A model generated the notes under the pieces. The model did no database searches. It saw only the letters and a list, made by a program, of their open reading frames with translations, and had not been told where the DNA came from. The position numbers and the translations under genes were made by a program. Below are positions 25,238 to 33,146 of a stretch of 64,000 bases of DNA, in pieces (the stretch's first letter is position 1; each line of letters starts with the position of its first letter). Source of the DNA: Streptomonospora sp. PA3 (GTDB taxonomy: Bacteria > Actinomycetota > Actinomycetes > Streptosporangiales > Streptosporangiaceae); the NCBI RefSeq assembly GCF_009728995.1, contig NZ_VTZW01000016.1, forward strand, positions 516,421 to 580,420, given 5' to 3'.

Positions 25238-25897
25238 TCAGGGCCAGGCCGGCAGGCCGGGCAGGCCCGTGTCGGTGCTGCGCCCCAGCAGCCATGCGAG
25301 GCACTCGGACTCGGTCAGCCGTGCGGGAACGGTGACACCGGGGGCGCGGTCGGGCAACCGCTCGAGCTCTCGGGGCAGCAGGAACTCGACGAAGTCCACC
25401 GGCCAGTCCTGCGGCGTGTATCCGATGCGCAGATCGACACGGTGGATCTGCGCTTCGCGCCAGCGCGACACGAGCGCCTGGTGTGCCGGCTTCTCGCCCG
25501 CGCGGAACCGCAGGGGCCGATTCCACTCCGCCGGCGGTGTCGCCTCCATCGCGGAGACCAGCCGCTCCGCGGACGAGCGCAGGTCCGCGATCAGCGCGCC
25601 GGCGGAACGGCCCGCCCCGGCTTCGATCTCGGCCGACCGCTGCTCGGGTCCCCCCGGGTACTGCTCCACCAGGACGCCGGCGGCAGCCTGTTCGAGCATC
25701 CGCGACAGAGCGTCGGCGTGGCGGGCCAGGTGGGACAGCACGTGTCCGCGGCTCCAGCCCGGAAGCAGCGATGGGGCGCGTGCCGCCTCGTCGTCCGCCA
25801 CCCTCTCCGCCGCGTGCTCGACAAGCGCGTTTTCGCAGTCGCGGACGCGGACGAGCCACGCACCGATCGATTCGGCGTCCGGAGTCCCGATCATCAC
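25238..25897 (-). CDS. Mycothiol-dependent enzyme of the maleylpyruvate isomerase family
   Basis: The protein is 219 aa from GTG 25897 (GGAAGGGA 7 bases upstream); ATG 25894 is possible. It is a DinB-like four-helix bundle with PGWSRGHVLSHLARH and a likely metal triad His52, Glu148 and His152 (REAQIH), matching the pattern of mycothiol-dependent maleylpyruvate isomerase. Such enzymes add or remove mycothiol, the actinobacterial low-molecular-weight thiol. It is the only gene of the rightward arm on the minus strand. In an epoxyphosphonate cluster it might open or conjugate the epoxide with mycothiol, as FosB does with bacillithiol using another fold. A separate housekeeping role is equally possible. 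Confidence 0.8.
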   Translation of the reverse strand: MMIGTPDAESIGAWLVRVRDCENALVEHAAERVADDEAARAPSLLPGWSRGHVLSHLARHADALSRMLEQAAAGVLVEQYPGGPEQRSAEIEAGAGRSAGALIADLRSSAERLVSAMEATPPAEWNRPLRFRAGEKPAHQALVSRWREAQIHRVDLRIGYTPQDWPVDFVEFLLPRELERLPDRAPGVTVPARLTESECLAWLLGRSTDTGLPGLPAWP

Positions 25898-26079
25898 CCG
25901 ACCATCCCTTCCGCCGGCGGATCCGGGGCCTACGGCGGCCCCAACGCCGACCGGAGCCCGCCCCTGCGCCGGCCGATCACCCTAGCAGCCCGGCGAATTC
26001 CGTCACTCGGCCGTTCCACCGCCCGCGGAGCACGCGTTCTGAACGGCCACATCGGCACGGCGACGATCCGAGGAGAACC

Positions 26080-27690
26080 ATGACAGAGCAGACGAGCGCA
26101 ATGGCGGCGACCTCCTCCGACCGTGTCCGGCGGCTGCGGGAGGGGCTTGTCTGGGCCGCGGGCCGCCCCGGCGCGGCCCCCGACCTCCACGAGGCCGAAC
26201 TCCCCCCTTTCCTGGAAGCGTTGGACGCGCATCGCCTGGACGGGCGGTTCCTGCGCAGGTGCGCAGCCGAACCCGACGCGTTTCCCGCCGAATTCACGGC
26301 GGCCGTCGCCGAACGGTTCGCCGGCGTCCAAGCCGGGGTCCGCAGTCAGTCGGAGGTGGCGGCTTCCGTCTCCGCCCGTCTCAGCCGTGACACCGGGCAC
26401 CCTCCGATCGTGCTCAAGGGCAGCACGCTGTGGCAGATCACCGGGGATCCGTACACGATGCGGCGCAGCGGCGACATCGACTTCGTCGGCGCGGACCCGG
26501 AGGCGACCGTCGAAGCCGTCACGGCCGAGGACTACCGCCGGCATGGGCCGGTCGACATCCTCGACGAATACGCGGAACTGCGCTCCGAGGCCGGGCGGAT
26601 CATCGAAGTCCACTCCTACTACGAGATCCCGCGGCTTCCCGCCGAGAGGGACCGGCGCCGGTACTCCCCCGCCGCGAACCCCGGTGGGTGGAGGCAGGAG
26701 CTCCGCCTCAGCGGACACCGGTGGGAGTATGCCCACCTGGACCGCCACCGGGCGCGCACCGCCGACCCGCCCGCATTGGTGCTCCGCCCAGAAGCCGCGA
26801 TCTTCGTCAACGCGGCGCACATGTTCGGCGACTACGTCAGAACGCCGTTCGTGTGGCCCAAGGGGACGATCAAGCTGGACGAAGTGGCGACCGTCTGCGA
26901 CCTGGCCGACCATTCCGCATTCGACCGCGGTCTCTTCCTGCGCCTCCTGCACGAGCTCGACGGACACGACGTCATCGCCTTCGTGCGCGCCCTCGCCCTC
27001 GACCTCCTGGGCCGGGATCCGCTGCCGGGACTGCCCGACACCGGATCGGACTGGCGGCTCCGCGAGCGCGCGTTCCCCGTGGACCTGTGGTGGGACGGCG
27101 TCGACGGCTACCTCGTCGACCTGGGGTGGCACCCGGAGCAACTGCTGATCCGCGACGAGCAGGTCTCCGCTGAAACCGTCCTGTACGGGCTCCACGTCAA
27201 CGCCCTCGACGCCACCGCCCCCGACCGGGAGCTGCGGTTCTCCGCTTTGGACGGATCGGCCGCCGCGGTCGAGCATGCGGTGTTCCGCACGGAGAAGGGC
27301 GCAGCGTTCAGCGTCGCCGGCACCGTCGTCAGACACCCCTGGGGTCTGAGCATCGAGGTGGCGCTCCCTCCCGCTCCCACGGGCTGCATGAGCGCGATCT
27401 CCCTCAACTTCGGCGACTACCGCTACGAGGGCTTCTACACCCCCGAGGACGACGACTACCGCTGGGACGACTACTCGCTGTTCAACCCGGACGCCAACGG
27501 GGCCGACTCCGGTGCCTTCCGACGGGCCGGGCGCGACACGTTCTCGTTCACTCTGCCCTGGGACGCGCTCGGCGTGTCGAAGGACGCCGCCGCGGCCGCG
27601 CTCCCCTTGTTGCTGGGTGTCCGCCACCAGCGATTGCGCTGGGGGCCCATGCGGGCGGGCGCCGTCATACCGCTGCGCATAAGCGTCTAG
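26080..27690 (+). CDS. Nucleotidyltransferase-fold protein (PF14907-like) with beta-rich C-terminus
   Basis: The protein is 536 aa from ATG 26080 with GAGGAGA upstream. VLKGSTLW (111-118) and RRSGDIDFV (about 128-136) give the KGS...GDxD nucleotidyltransferase core of the uncharacterised PF14907 group. The C-terminal 190 residues are rich in aromatic and acidic residues (FGDYRYEGFYTPEDDDYRWD) and resemble a family-9 carbohydrate-binding-like beta sandwich. It is expressed with a FomA paralogue 51 bases downstream. Canonical fosfomycin biosynthesis needs a cytidylyltransferase, which is absent from PepM here; this protein could transfer a nucleotide to a phosphonate or sugar. That is a hypothesis only. 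Confidence 0.7.
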   Translation: MTEQTSAMAATSSDRVRRLREGLVWAAGRPGAAPDLHEAELPPFLEALDAHRLDGRFLRRCAAEPDAFPAEFTAAVAERFAGVQAGVRSQSEVAASVSARLSRDTGHPPIVLKGSTLWQITGDPYTMRRSGDIDFVGADPEATVEAVTAEDYRRHGPVDILDEYAELRSEAGRIIEVHSYYEIPRLPAERDRRRYSPAANPGGWRQELRLSGHRWEYAHLDRHRARTADPPALVLRPEAAIFVNAAHMFGDYVRTPFVWPKGTIKLDEVATVCDLADHSAFDRGLFLRLLHELDGHDVIAFVRALALDLLGRDPLPGLPDTGSDWRLRERAFPVDLWWDGVDGYLVDLGWHPEQLLIRDEQVSAETVLYGLHVNALDATAPDRELRFSALDGSAAAVEHAVFRTEKGAAFSVAGTVVRHPWGLSIEVALPPAPTGCMSAISLNFGDYRYEGFYTPEDDDYRWDDYSLFNPDANGADSGAFRRAGRDTFSFTLPWDALGVSKDAAAAALPLLLGVRHQRLRWGPMRAGAVIPLRISV

Positions 27691-27741
27691 GGCCGTCGTG
27701 GCCCGCCTCGTCTCAATGATCTTCGCAGAAAGGGAGCACAG

Positions 27742-28623
27742 GTGACGTCGTCTGCGCAGCGCGCTGTACCCCGCCGGCCCACCCCTCAGCCGCCGACGCC
27801 CTTCCTGATACTCAAGATCGGCGGAAGCCTCGTCTCGGACAAGGCCGCATCGGACAACATCGACCACGCCGCCGTGGCCGCGTACGCCCGGCAGGTCGCC
27901 GATCTGGCACGGAGCCGTCCCGGTCGGATGGCGCTGGTGGTGGGCGGCGGATCGATCGGCCACGGCGCGGTCCGGGAGCTGGATCCATGTGACCCCTTCG
28001 CAGCCCTCGTCCTGACCCGGGCCACCTTCGACGTCAAGTGGATCTGGACGCGGGAACTGCGCCGGCTCGGTATCCGCGCACTTCCGCTCCAACTCGCCGC
28101 CGCCTGTGTCCTGAGCCGCGGCCGCCCGGTCTTCGCCGACACGGCCGTCACCCGGCTCCTGGAGGTCGGCGGGCTGCCCGTGCTGTCGGGCGACAGCCTC
28201 CTCGACGACAGCGGCCGGCTCCAGGTCTTCGGCAGCGACTGGGTAACCGGGGTGATGCTCCAGCACAGCGCCGGCCCCCTCCGGATCGCGGCACTGACCG
28301 ACGTGCCCGGGGTGCTGCGAGGCGGCCCGAGCGGGGCGGAGACCATCGCGGACCTCTCCCCCGACGACCTCGGCATCGCTCGGCGGCACCTGTGGGACAG
28401 CGGGGCGTGGGAGACCAGCGGCGCGATGGGAGGCAAGCTCGACGCGCTGGCGACGTGGGCGCGCCAGGGGGCGGAATGCTTCATCCTCCGCGGCGATCCC
28501 GACGCCGGCGACCTGGATTTTCTGTTCCGCCCCCGGGACGAGTGGCCCGCCGGCCTGCCCCACACGCGGATCGCCCCCGCTCAGGCGGCGGACCCGGCCG
28601 CCGCTCCGCAGGAGATCCGATGA
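27742..28623 (+). CDS. Second FomA-like phosphonate kinase
   Basis: The protein is 293 aa from GTG 27742 with AAAGGGAG upstream. It has an extra 20-residue Pro-rich N-terminus and then the FomA pattern: LKIGGSLVSDK, GGGSIGHGAVRE (His of GHG), FDVKW, VLSGDSLL, LTDVPGVLRGG, SGAMGGKLDAL and GAECFILRGDP. All four FomA active-site positions are present. It is a paralogue of the fomA at 9964-10752 on the other arm. Two kinases suggest either duplicated resistance or one resistance and one biosynthetic enzyme. Its stop overlaps the MFS start (ATGA). Confidence 0.9.
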   Translation: MTSSAQRAVPRRPTPQPPTPFLILKIGGSLVSDKAASDNIDHAAVAAYARQVADLARSRPGRMALVVGGGSIGHGAVRELDPCDPFAALVLTRATFDVKWIWTRELRRLGIRALPLQLAAACVLSRGRPVFADTAVTRLLEVGGLPVLSGDSLLDDSGRLQVFGSDWVTGVMLQHSAGPLRIAALTDVPGVLRGGPSGAETIADLSPDDLGIARRHLWDSGAWETSGAMGGKLDALATWARQGAECFILRGDPDAGDLDFLFRPRDEWPAGLPHTRIAPAQAADPAAAPQEIR

Positions 28624-29849
28624 GCCTGCTGGACCGCGCTCGCCGCCTTGCCCTGCCCTCCGCCGCGATCACCGCGGGAATCGTGGTCAACGCGACCTTC
28701 ACCGGAATGATGGGCGTCCTGCTGCCCTTGCTGCTCGCCCAACGCGGCGTCGAAAAGGAGAACATCGCCCTCTTCTTCGTCGTCAACGCGCTGACAGCGG
28801 CCTGCCTGAACCTCGTGGTCGGCCGATGGCTGCGGAAGGCGGACGCGCCGCGGCAGGGCATCGCTGCGAGCTCGCTACTGGCGGCAGCGGGACTGGCGGT
28901 GCTGGCCGCTCCCCTGCCGGAGTGGACGATCTATCCCGCGGGCATGGCGGTGATGTGTATGAGCCTGGTCTTCCCGCAATACGTCGCTATCGCCGACAGC
29001 GCAAAGACCGGCTCCTCCGCCCGGACCATGGGCACGGTGCGCACGCTGTTCGTGTCGGGCTACGTGCTCGGGCTCGGGGTCTACTCCGCGGCCGCGCTGC
29101 TGGCCGAGGTCGAGCCCACCCTCCGACCGGTCCACACGGCGATGGCGATCGCGGCGCTCAACGCGCTGCTGTGCCTCGTTCCGCACAGGAAGCCGCCGGT
29201 TCCGGAGCCCGCACAGGCGGACGGGGAATCGGGCGGGCACAGCAGTCGCCCCAATCCGCTCCGGGTCATCGCCGTGGCGATCGCGGTCGTGCTGATGCTG
29301 CGCGCCGCGGACAGCCTGCGCCAGGTCTACCTGCCGCTGTACGCGCTCGCCACCGACGTGCCAGAACCGGCTATATCCGCCCTTTTCGCCGTGACGACGA
29401 TCGTGGAACTCGTCGTGCTGGTGCCTCTCGGGATCATCAGTGAGCGATTCGGCAGCGTCCGCACACTGATCGCCGTATGCGCGTTCGGTGCGGTGTCGTT
29501 CACGGCCGTGGTCCTGTTCGGCGGCCTTCCCGCGCTGTTCGGGTCGCAGGTCGTGTACGCCGTGTTCACAGCGGGCTTCCAGAGCATCGCCGTCGTACTC
29601 CTCGGGGACGTGCTGCGTTCGGGCATCAGCGGCGGCGCGGGTGTCTACACGGCGGTCGTCCAAGCCGGGTCGATGATCGGATTCGTCGCGCCGCTCATGG
29701 TGCCCGGATACCAGGCCGAGGTGTTCTGGATCGGAGTCGCGCTCTGCGTCGCTCCGGCCGTACTGCTGGCCCTCCTCCCCCGGCTCGGCTTCACCGGCCC
29801 AGCAAAGGCGGAGGAGGCCCGGGTTCCGGGCTCAGGCCGCGCGCAATAA
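28620..29849 (+). CDS. MFS transporter, probable product exporter
   Basis: The protein is 409 aa from ATG 28620, overlapping the kinase stop by 4 bases. Twelve hydrophobic segments are apparent, with a polar central loop at about 192-215 (PVPEPAQADGES), the usual MFS 6+6 arrangement. Sequence style is closest to the sugar-efflux/SetA-like exporters. Coupling to the FomA-like kinase and placement inside the cluster suggest export of the phosphonate product, possibly in a protected form. Confidence 0.85.
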   Translation: MSLLDRARRLALPSAAITAGIVVNATFTGMMGVLLPLLLAQRGVEKENIALFFVVNALTAACLNLVVGRWLRKADAPRQGIAASSLLAAAGLAVLAAPLPEWTIYPAGMAVMCMSLVFPQYVAIADSAKTGSSARTMGTVRTLFVSGYVLGLGVYSAAALLAEVEPTLRPVHTAMAIAALNALLCLVPHRKPPVPEPAQADGESGGHSSRPNPLRVIAVAIAVVLMLRAADSLRQVYLPLYALATDVPEPAISALFAVTTIVELVVLVPLGIISERFGSVRTLIAVCAFGAVSFTAVVLFGGLPALFGSQVVYAVFTAGFQSIAVVLLGDVLRSGISGGAGVYTAVVQAGSMIGFVAPLMVPGYQAEVFWIGVALCVAPAVLLALLPRLGFTGPAKAEEARVPGSGRAQ

Positions 29850-29866
29850 CGCACAGAGAGGGCAGC

Positions 29867-31288
29867 ATGAGGGAGAGCACACAGGTACTGGTCGCCGGCG
29901 GAGGCCCCGCCGGTTCGACGGCCGCGACACTACTTGCCCAGCAGGGATTCGACGTCGCGCTTCTCGAACGGGAGACGTTTCCCCGATACCACATCGGCGA
30001 GTCGCTGCCCGTATCCACGCTGCGGATACTCGACCTACTCGGTGTCCGCGAGAAGGTCGACGCCCACGGCTTCGTGCGGAAGTACGGCTCGTACTTCGAG
30101 TGGGGTGCTGAGCAGTGGTCGCTGCCGTTCAGCCACTTGGACGGCGAGGACAAGTACAGCTGGCAGGTCAAACGGTCGGAGTTCGACAAGATCCTGCTCG
30201 ACCACGCCCGTTCCGTCGGCGTCGACGTGTCCGAGGGGACGCGGGTGGCGGATGTGGAGTTCGCCGACGGGGCACCGGCCGCCGCTCATTGGTCGACCGG
30301 CTCCTCCTCGGGACGCATCGGATTCGACTACCTGATCGACGCCTCGGGACGCGCCGGCGTGCTCTCGCGCGGCAAGCTCCAGGACCGGGTATTCCACGAC
30401 GTGTTCAAGAACGTCGCCCTGTGGTCTTATTGGCGCGACGCATCGCCCACAGGGCGCGGGCCCCAGGGATCGGTCGCCGTCTGCTCCGTACCCGGGGGCT
30501 GGGTGTGGATCATTCCCCTGCATGATGGAACCACCAGTGTCGGCTTCGTCACCGGCAAGGACCGCCTGGCAAAGGAGCGGGAGCGCCTGGGCGGCCCCGA
30601 CGAGGTCTACCGCGACGCGCTCAGGCGCTGCGAACTGGCGTCGCAGGTGCTGCACACGGCGAACCGGGTTTCCCCTCTGCAGGCGGAGACCGACTACTCC
30701 TACGCCGCGGCCAGGTTCTGCGGTTCCCGGTACTTCCTGGCGGGCGACGCCGCCTGCTTCCTGGATCCGCTGCTGTCCACCGGTGTCCACCTCGCCAACT
30801 TCAGCGGGATGCTCGCAGCGGCGGCCATCGGGAGCATACTCCGCGGTGAGGTGTCCGAAGACGACGCCCTGTCGTTCTACGAGCGCGTCTACCGGAACTC
30901 CTACACCAGGTTCCTCACCCTCGTATCGGTCTTCTACTCGGCTTACCGCGGCAAAGACGCGTACTTCTTCGAGGCTCAGTCCCTGACCCGGGAGAAACGG
31001 AGGGACCTCGGCGTCGGAAAGGCGTTCCTCGACATCGTCTCTGGTATCGAGGATCTTTCCGACGCCGACGACGAAACCGCTTTCGAATTCCTCCGGAACC
31101 GATTCACGGGAATGGAGGGCGGTTCACCTGTACCGCTCTCGCATCACAACACCTACCTTGACGAGCCCCCGACCGGCCCCGAGAGCGCAGTCTTCGGTAT
31201 GTATCTGACACGCACTCCGGAACTTGGGCTACGATACTCCGCGAAGACTTCTCCCGTCCCGTATGCGACCCCTACCACCGACGCGTGA
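29867..31288 (+). CDS. Flavin-dependent halogenase-like enzyme
   Basis: The protein is 473 aa from ATG 29867 with GAGAGGG upstream. The FAD motif GGGPAGS (11-17) and FPRYHIGESL (38-47) are typical of FADH2-dependent halogenases. The halogenase signature WxWxIP is present as WVWIIP at 212-217, and the catalytic Lys equivalent is Lys72 in FVRKYGS. It resembles the CndH/PltA branch, whose members usually act on carrier-bound aromatics, yet no carrier protein or aromatic-forming gene is present. It may chlorinate or otherwise oxidise a phosphonate intermediate. A partner flavin reductase is not obvious; the PNPOx-like gene 6 bases downstream might supply reduced flavin. Confidence 0.87.
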   Translation: MRESTQVLVAGGGPAGSTAATLLAQQGFDVALLERETFPRYHIGESLPVSTLRILDLLGVREKVDAHGFVRKYGSYFEWGAEQWSLPFSHLDGEDKYSWQVKRSEFDKILLDHARSVGVDVSEGTRVADVEFADGAPAAAHWSTGSSSGRIGFDYLIDASGRAGVLSRGKLQDRVFHDVFKNVALWSYWRDASPTGRGPQGSVAVCSVPGGWVWIIPLHDGTTSVGFVTGKDRLAKERERLGGPDEVYRDALRRCELASQVLHTANRVSPLQAETDYSYAAARFCGSRYFLAGDAACFLDPLLSTGVHLANFSGMLAAAAIGSILRGEVSEDDALSFYERVYRNSYTRFLTLVSVFYSAYRGKDAYFFEAQSLTREKRRDLGVGKAFLDIVSGIEDLSDADDETAFEFLRNRFTGMEGGSPVPLSHHNTYLDEPPTGPESAVFGMYLTRTPELGLRYSAKTSPVPYATPTTDA

Positions 31289-31294
31289 GGAAAA

Positions 31295-32005
31295 ATGCCG
31301 GAACACACTTCTGAACAACACTCCGCCGGATTGTCCGAGAACATGCGCGAGGACACGCGCGCCCTCATGCGCGGCCTGGACGTCCTCAGCGGGCCGTTTC
31401 CCGACTTCGACCCGGACACCGCCCCCGACCATCCCGCACAACTGTTCGTCGCGTGGTTCATGAACGCCGTGGACACCAAGGTGGTCGAGCCGCACGCGAT
31501 GACTCTCTCCACGGTCACCCCGGACGGACGGCCTGAAGCCCGCGTGCTGATCCTGAAGTCCGTCGACGCGGCCGGCTGGCGATTCGCCATCAGCAAGGCG
31601 AGCAGCAAGGGCCGCGAAATCGCGCAGAATCCCCACGTCGCCCTGACGTTCCACTGGCGCGAGGTCGGACGCCAGGTGCGGATTTCAGGCGTGGCCTGCG
31701 AGGAGAGCGCGGCAGACGGTTCCGCCGACTTTCTGGCCCGCTCCCGCGGATCCCGTGAGATGGCCCTCCTGCTCCGGCAGAGCCAGGTTCTCGAGGAACC
31801 GCAGCAGATCGACCGCGAACTGGAAGCGGTCCGCCGCAAGCTCGCGGAGGATCCCGACCTCGTCCCGCCGGAATGGACCTCCTATGTCGTCAAGGCCGAC
31901 AAGGTCGAGTTCTGGCAGGCGGATGGCGGGCGCCGCCACACCAGGGTCCTCTACACCCGCGCGGACGAGACCGCCGCATGGTCGCGGTGCAGGCTGTGGC
32001 CCTGA
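31295..32005 (+). CDS. PNPOx-like FMN oxidase/reductase
   Basis: The protein is 236 aa from ATG 31295, 6 bases after the halogenase stop. It has the pyridoxamine-phosphate-oxidase split barrel: MTLSTVTPDGRPEARVLILK (about 69-88), SSKGREIAQNPHVAL and the WREVGRQVRISG strand. The C-terminal RLWP matches PdxH/PhzG-like enzymes. PdxH makes pyridoxal phosphate; PhzG-like relatives catalyse late flavin oxidations in secondary metabolism. Either supply of cofactor for the class V transaminase or a pathway oxidation is possible. It is the last gene before a strong terminator. Confidence 0.85.
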   Translation: MPEHTSEQHSAGLSENMREDTRALMRGLDVLSGPFPDFDPDTAPDHPAQLFVAWFMNAVDTKVVEPHAMTLSTVTPDGRPEARVLILKSVDAAGWRFAISKASSKGREIAQNPHVALTFHWREVGRQVRISGVACEESAADGSADFLARSRGSREMALLLRQSQVLEEPQQIDRELEAVRRKLAEDPDLVPPEWTSYVVKADKVEFWQADGGRRHTRVLYTRADETAAWSRCRLWP

Positions 32006-32101
32006 ACGGATTCACCGCGCCGATCACCCGCGGTTCCCGATTCGGCAGCCGCTGAACCTCCCCTGACGGGCCGCGGAATCGCAGGGGTGCAGGCGGACGG
32101 C

Positions 32102-32144
32102 GGGTCCGTGCAGAGGAGGCTCGGGGCCTCCCCTGCACGGACCC
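32102..32144 (+). terminator. Strong terminator at right cluster edge
   Basis: GGGTCCGTGCAG pairs with CTGCACGGACCC (12 bp) and, after one mismatch, GGAGGC pairs with GCCTCC (6 bp) around the 5-base loop TCGGG. The 43-base hairpin lies about 100 bases after the PNPOx-like gene and should end the rightward transcript, making the DUF402 gene a separate unit. Confidence 0.85.
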
Positions 32145-32199
32145 ACGTGGGGTTGACCATCGAATCCGCCTGCATGCGGGTGGAGCGGAGAGGAACCTG

Positions 32200-32793
32200 A
32201 TGAGCGAGCGCTACCGACCGGGGCAGGTCGTCACCCATTGGGAAACGGTGGACGGCGCCTCCTGGCTGAGCTATCCGGTCCGGGTCGTCGCCGACAACCC
32301 CGACCTGTTCGCCGTCTACCTCGCCGCGGGGACCCCCATGACATTCGGCGAGGGGACATTCCGCCTCGGCCCGCACCCGTGGCGCTCGTTCGGTCCGGCG
32401 TGGAAGTCGGCGGGCGTGGTGCAGCTGCACCGTCCCGGCGACTGGTATGCGGTGTGGGCGGTGACCGGTCGCCGGGACGGGTTCCGCGGGTGGTACGTCA
32501 ACTTCCAAGAGCCTTTCCGGCGCGTTCCCGGCGGGTTCGAGACCCTCGACCACGACCTGGACCTGGAAATCCCGGCCGGCGATCCCGCCGCCTACCGCTG
32601 GAAGGACGTAGACGAATTCGAGGCGCGGGCCGCGCGCGGCGACTTCACCGAATCGGCGGTAGAGGCCGTCCGCGCCGATGCCGGACGCGTCGCCGCGATG
32701 CTCGACACGGGCACGACATGGTGGGACCGTTCATGGCTCGACTGGCGCGCCCCGAAGACATGGGATTATGAAGCCGTGCACGCCCCTCGTTGA
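32200..32793 (+). CDS. DUF402 protein, FomD-like
   Basis: The protein is 197 aa from ATG 32200 with GGAGAGG upstream. The DUF402 pattern is clear: WYVNFQEPFRR (about 98-108), DHDLDLEI (about 117-124), WKDVDEFEARAARGDF (about 136-151) and a terminal helix. FomD of fosfomycin clusters is a DUF402 hydrolase that releases CMP from cytidylyl-2-hydroxypropylphosphonate. DUF402 proteins are also common in actinomycetes outside such clusters, and this gene lies behind a terminator, so its link to the phosphonate pathway is suggestive rather than certain. Confidence 0.8.
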   Translation: MSERYRPGQVVTHWETVDGASWLSYPVRVVADNPDLFAVYLAAGTPMTFGEGTFRLGPHPWRSFGPAWKSAGVVQLHRPGDWYAVWAVTGRRDGFRGWYVNFQEPFRRVPGGFETLDHDLDLEIPAGDPAAYRWKDVDEFEARAARGDFTESAVEAVRADAGRVAAMLDTGTTWWDRSWLDWRAPKTWDYEAVHAPR

Positions 32794-33146
32794 CGGAGGA
32801 TCGCCGAGGGCGGATAGAGGTCAGGACAAGCCTGTCGCCACCAAGAGAGACGTGCGGGACGCCGCGGCACCGAGGTTGGGGACGCTGGCCCTTCGAACCG
32901 GGTCTTCGACTCCGTCTCCTGCCTGGCTTCTCCCGGCGGCGGGCATGCGGGACCGGTGCACGGGGATTCCGCTGTTCCGCACGCGTGTCCGCGGCGCGTG
33001 CCATCGGCGGTTCGCCGGCGTTCGTCCATTCCGTCGCGGCCGTGCCGCCGCGATCCGGTCCGAATCCGCGCCTACCCGCGGCCTTGCGACACGGCTGCGA
33101 CATGACGGCGATATTCCGGTGAACCCGGGGCGGCACCGTCGCTTGC
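32794..33146. other. Intergenic region upstream of the acyltransferase
   Basis: About 350 bases without a supported gene; several frames cross it but are Arg-rich shadows. Near its 3' end lies the direct repeat 33085-33102 and a GATATT-like -10 (about 33110-33115), which together look like the acyltransferase promoter. Confidence 0.5.
33085..33102 (+). promoter_or_regulatory. Direct repeat TGCGACA-N4-TGCGACA upstream of acyltransferase
   Basis: TGCGACA occurs at 33085-33091 and 33096-33102, an 11-bp period typical of OmpR-type response regulators. The same repeat with the same spacing is found at 37252-37269 in the promoter region of the two-component system and the SGNH gene. It sits about 45 bases before the acyltransferase start, near the -35 position. 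Confidence 0.65.
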
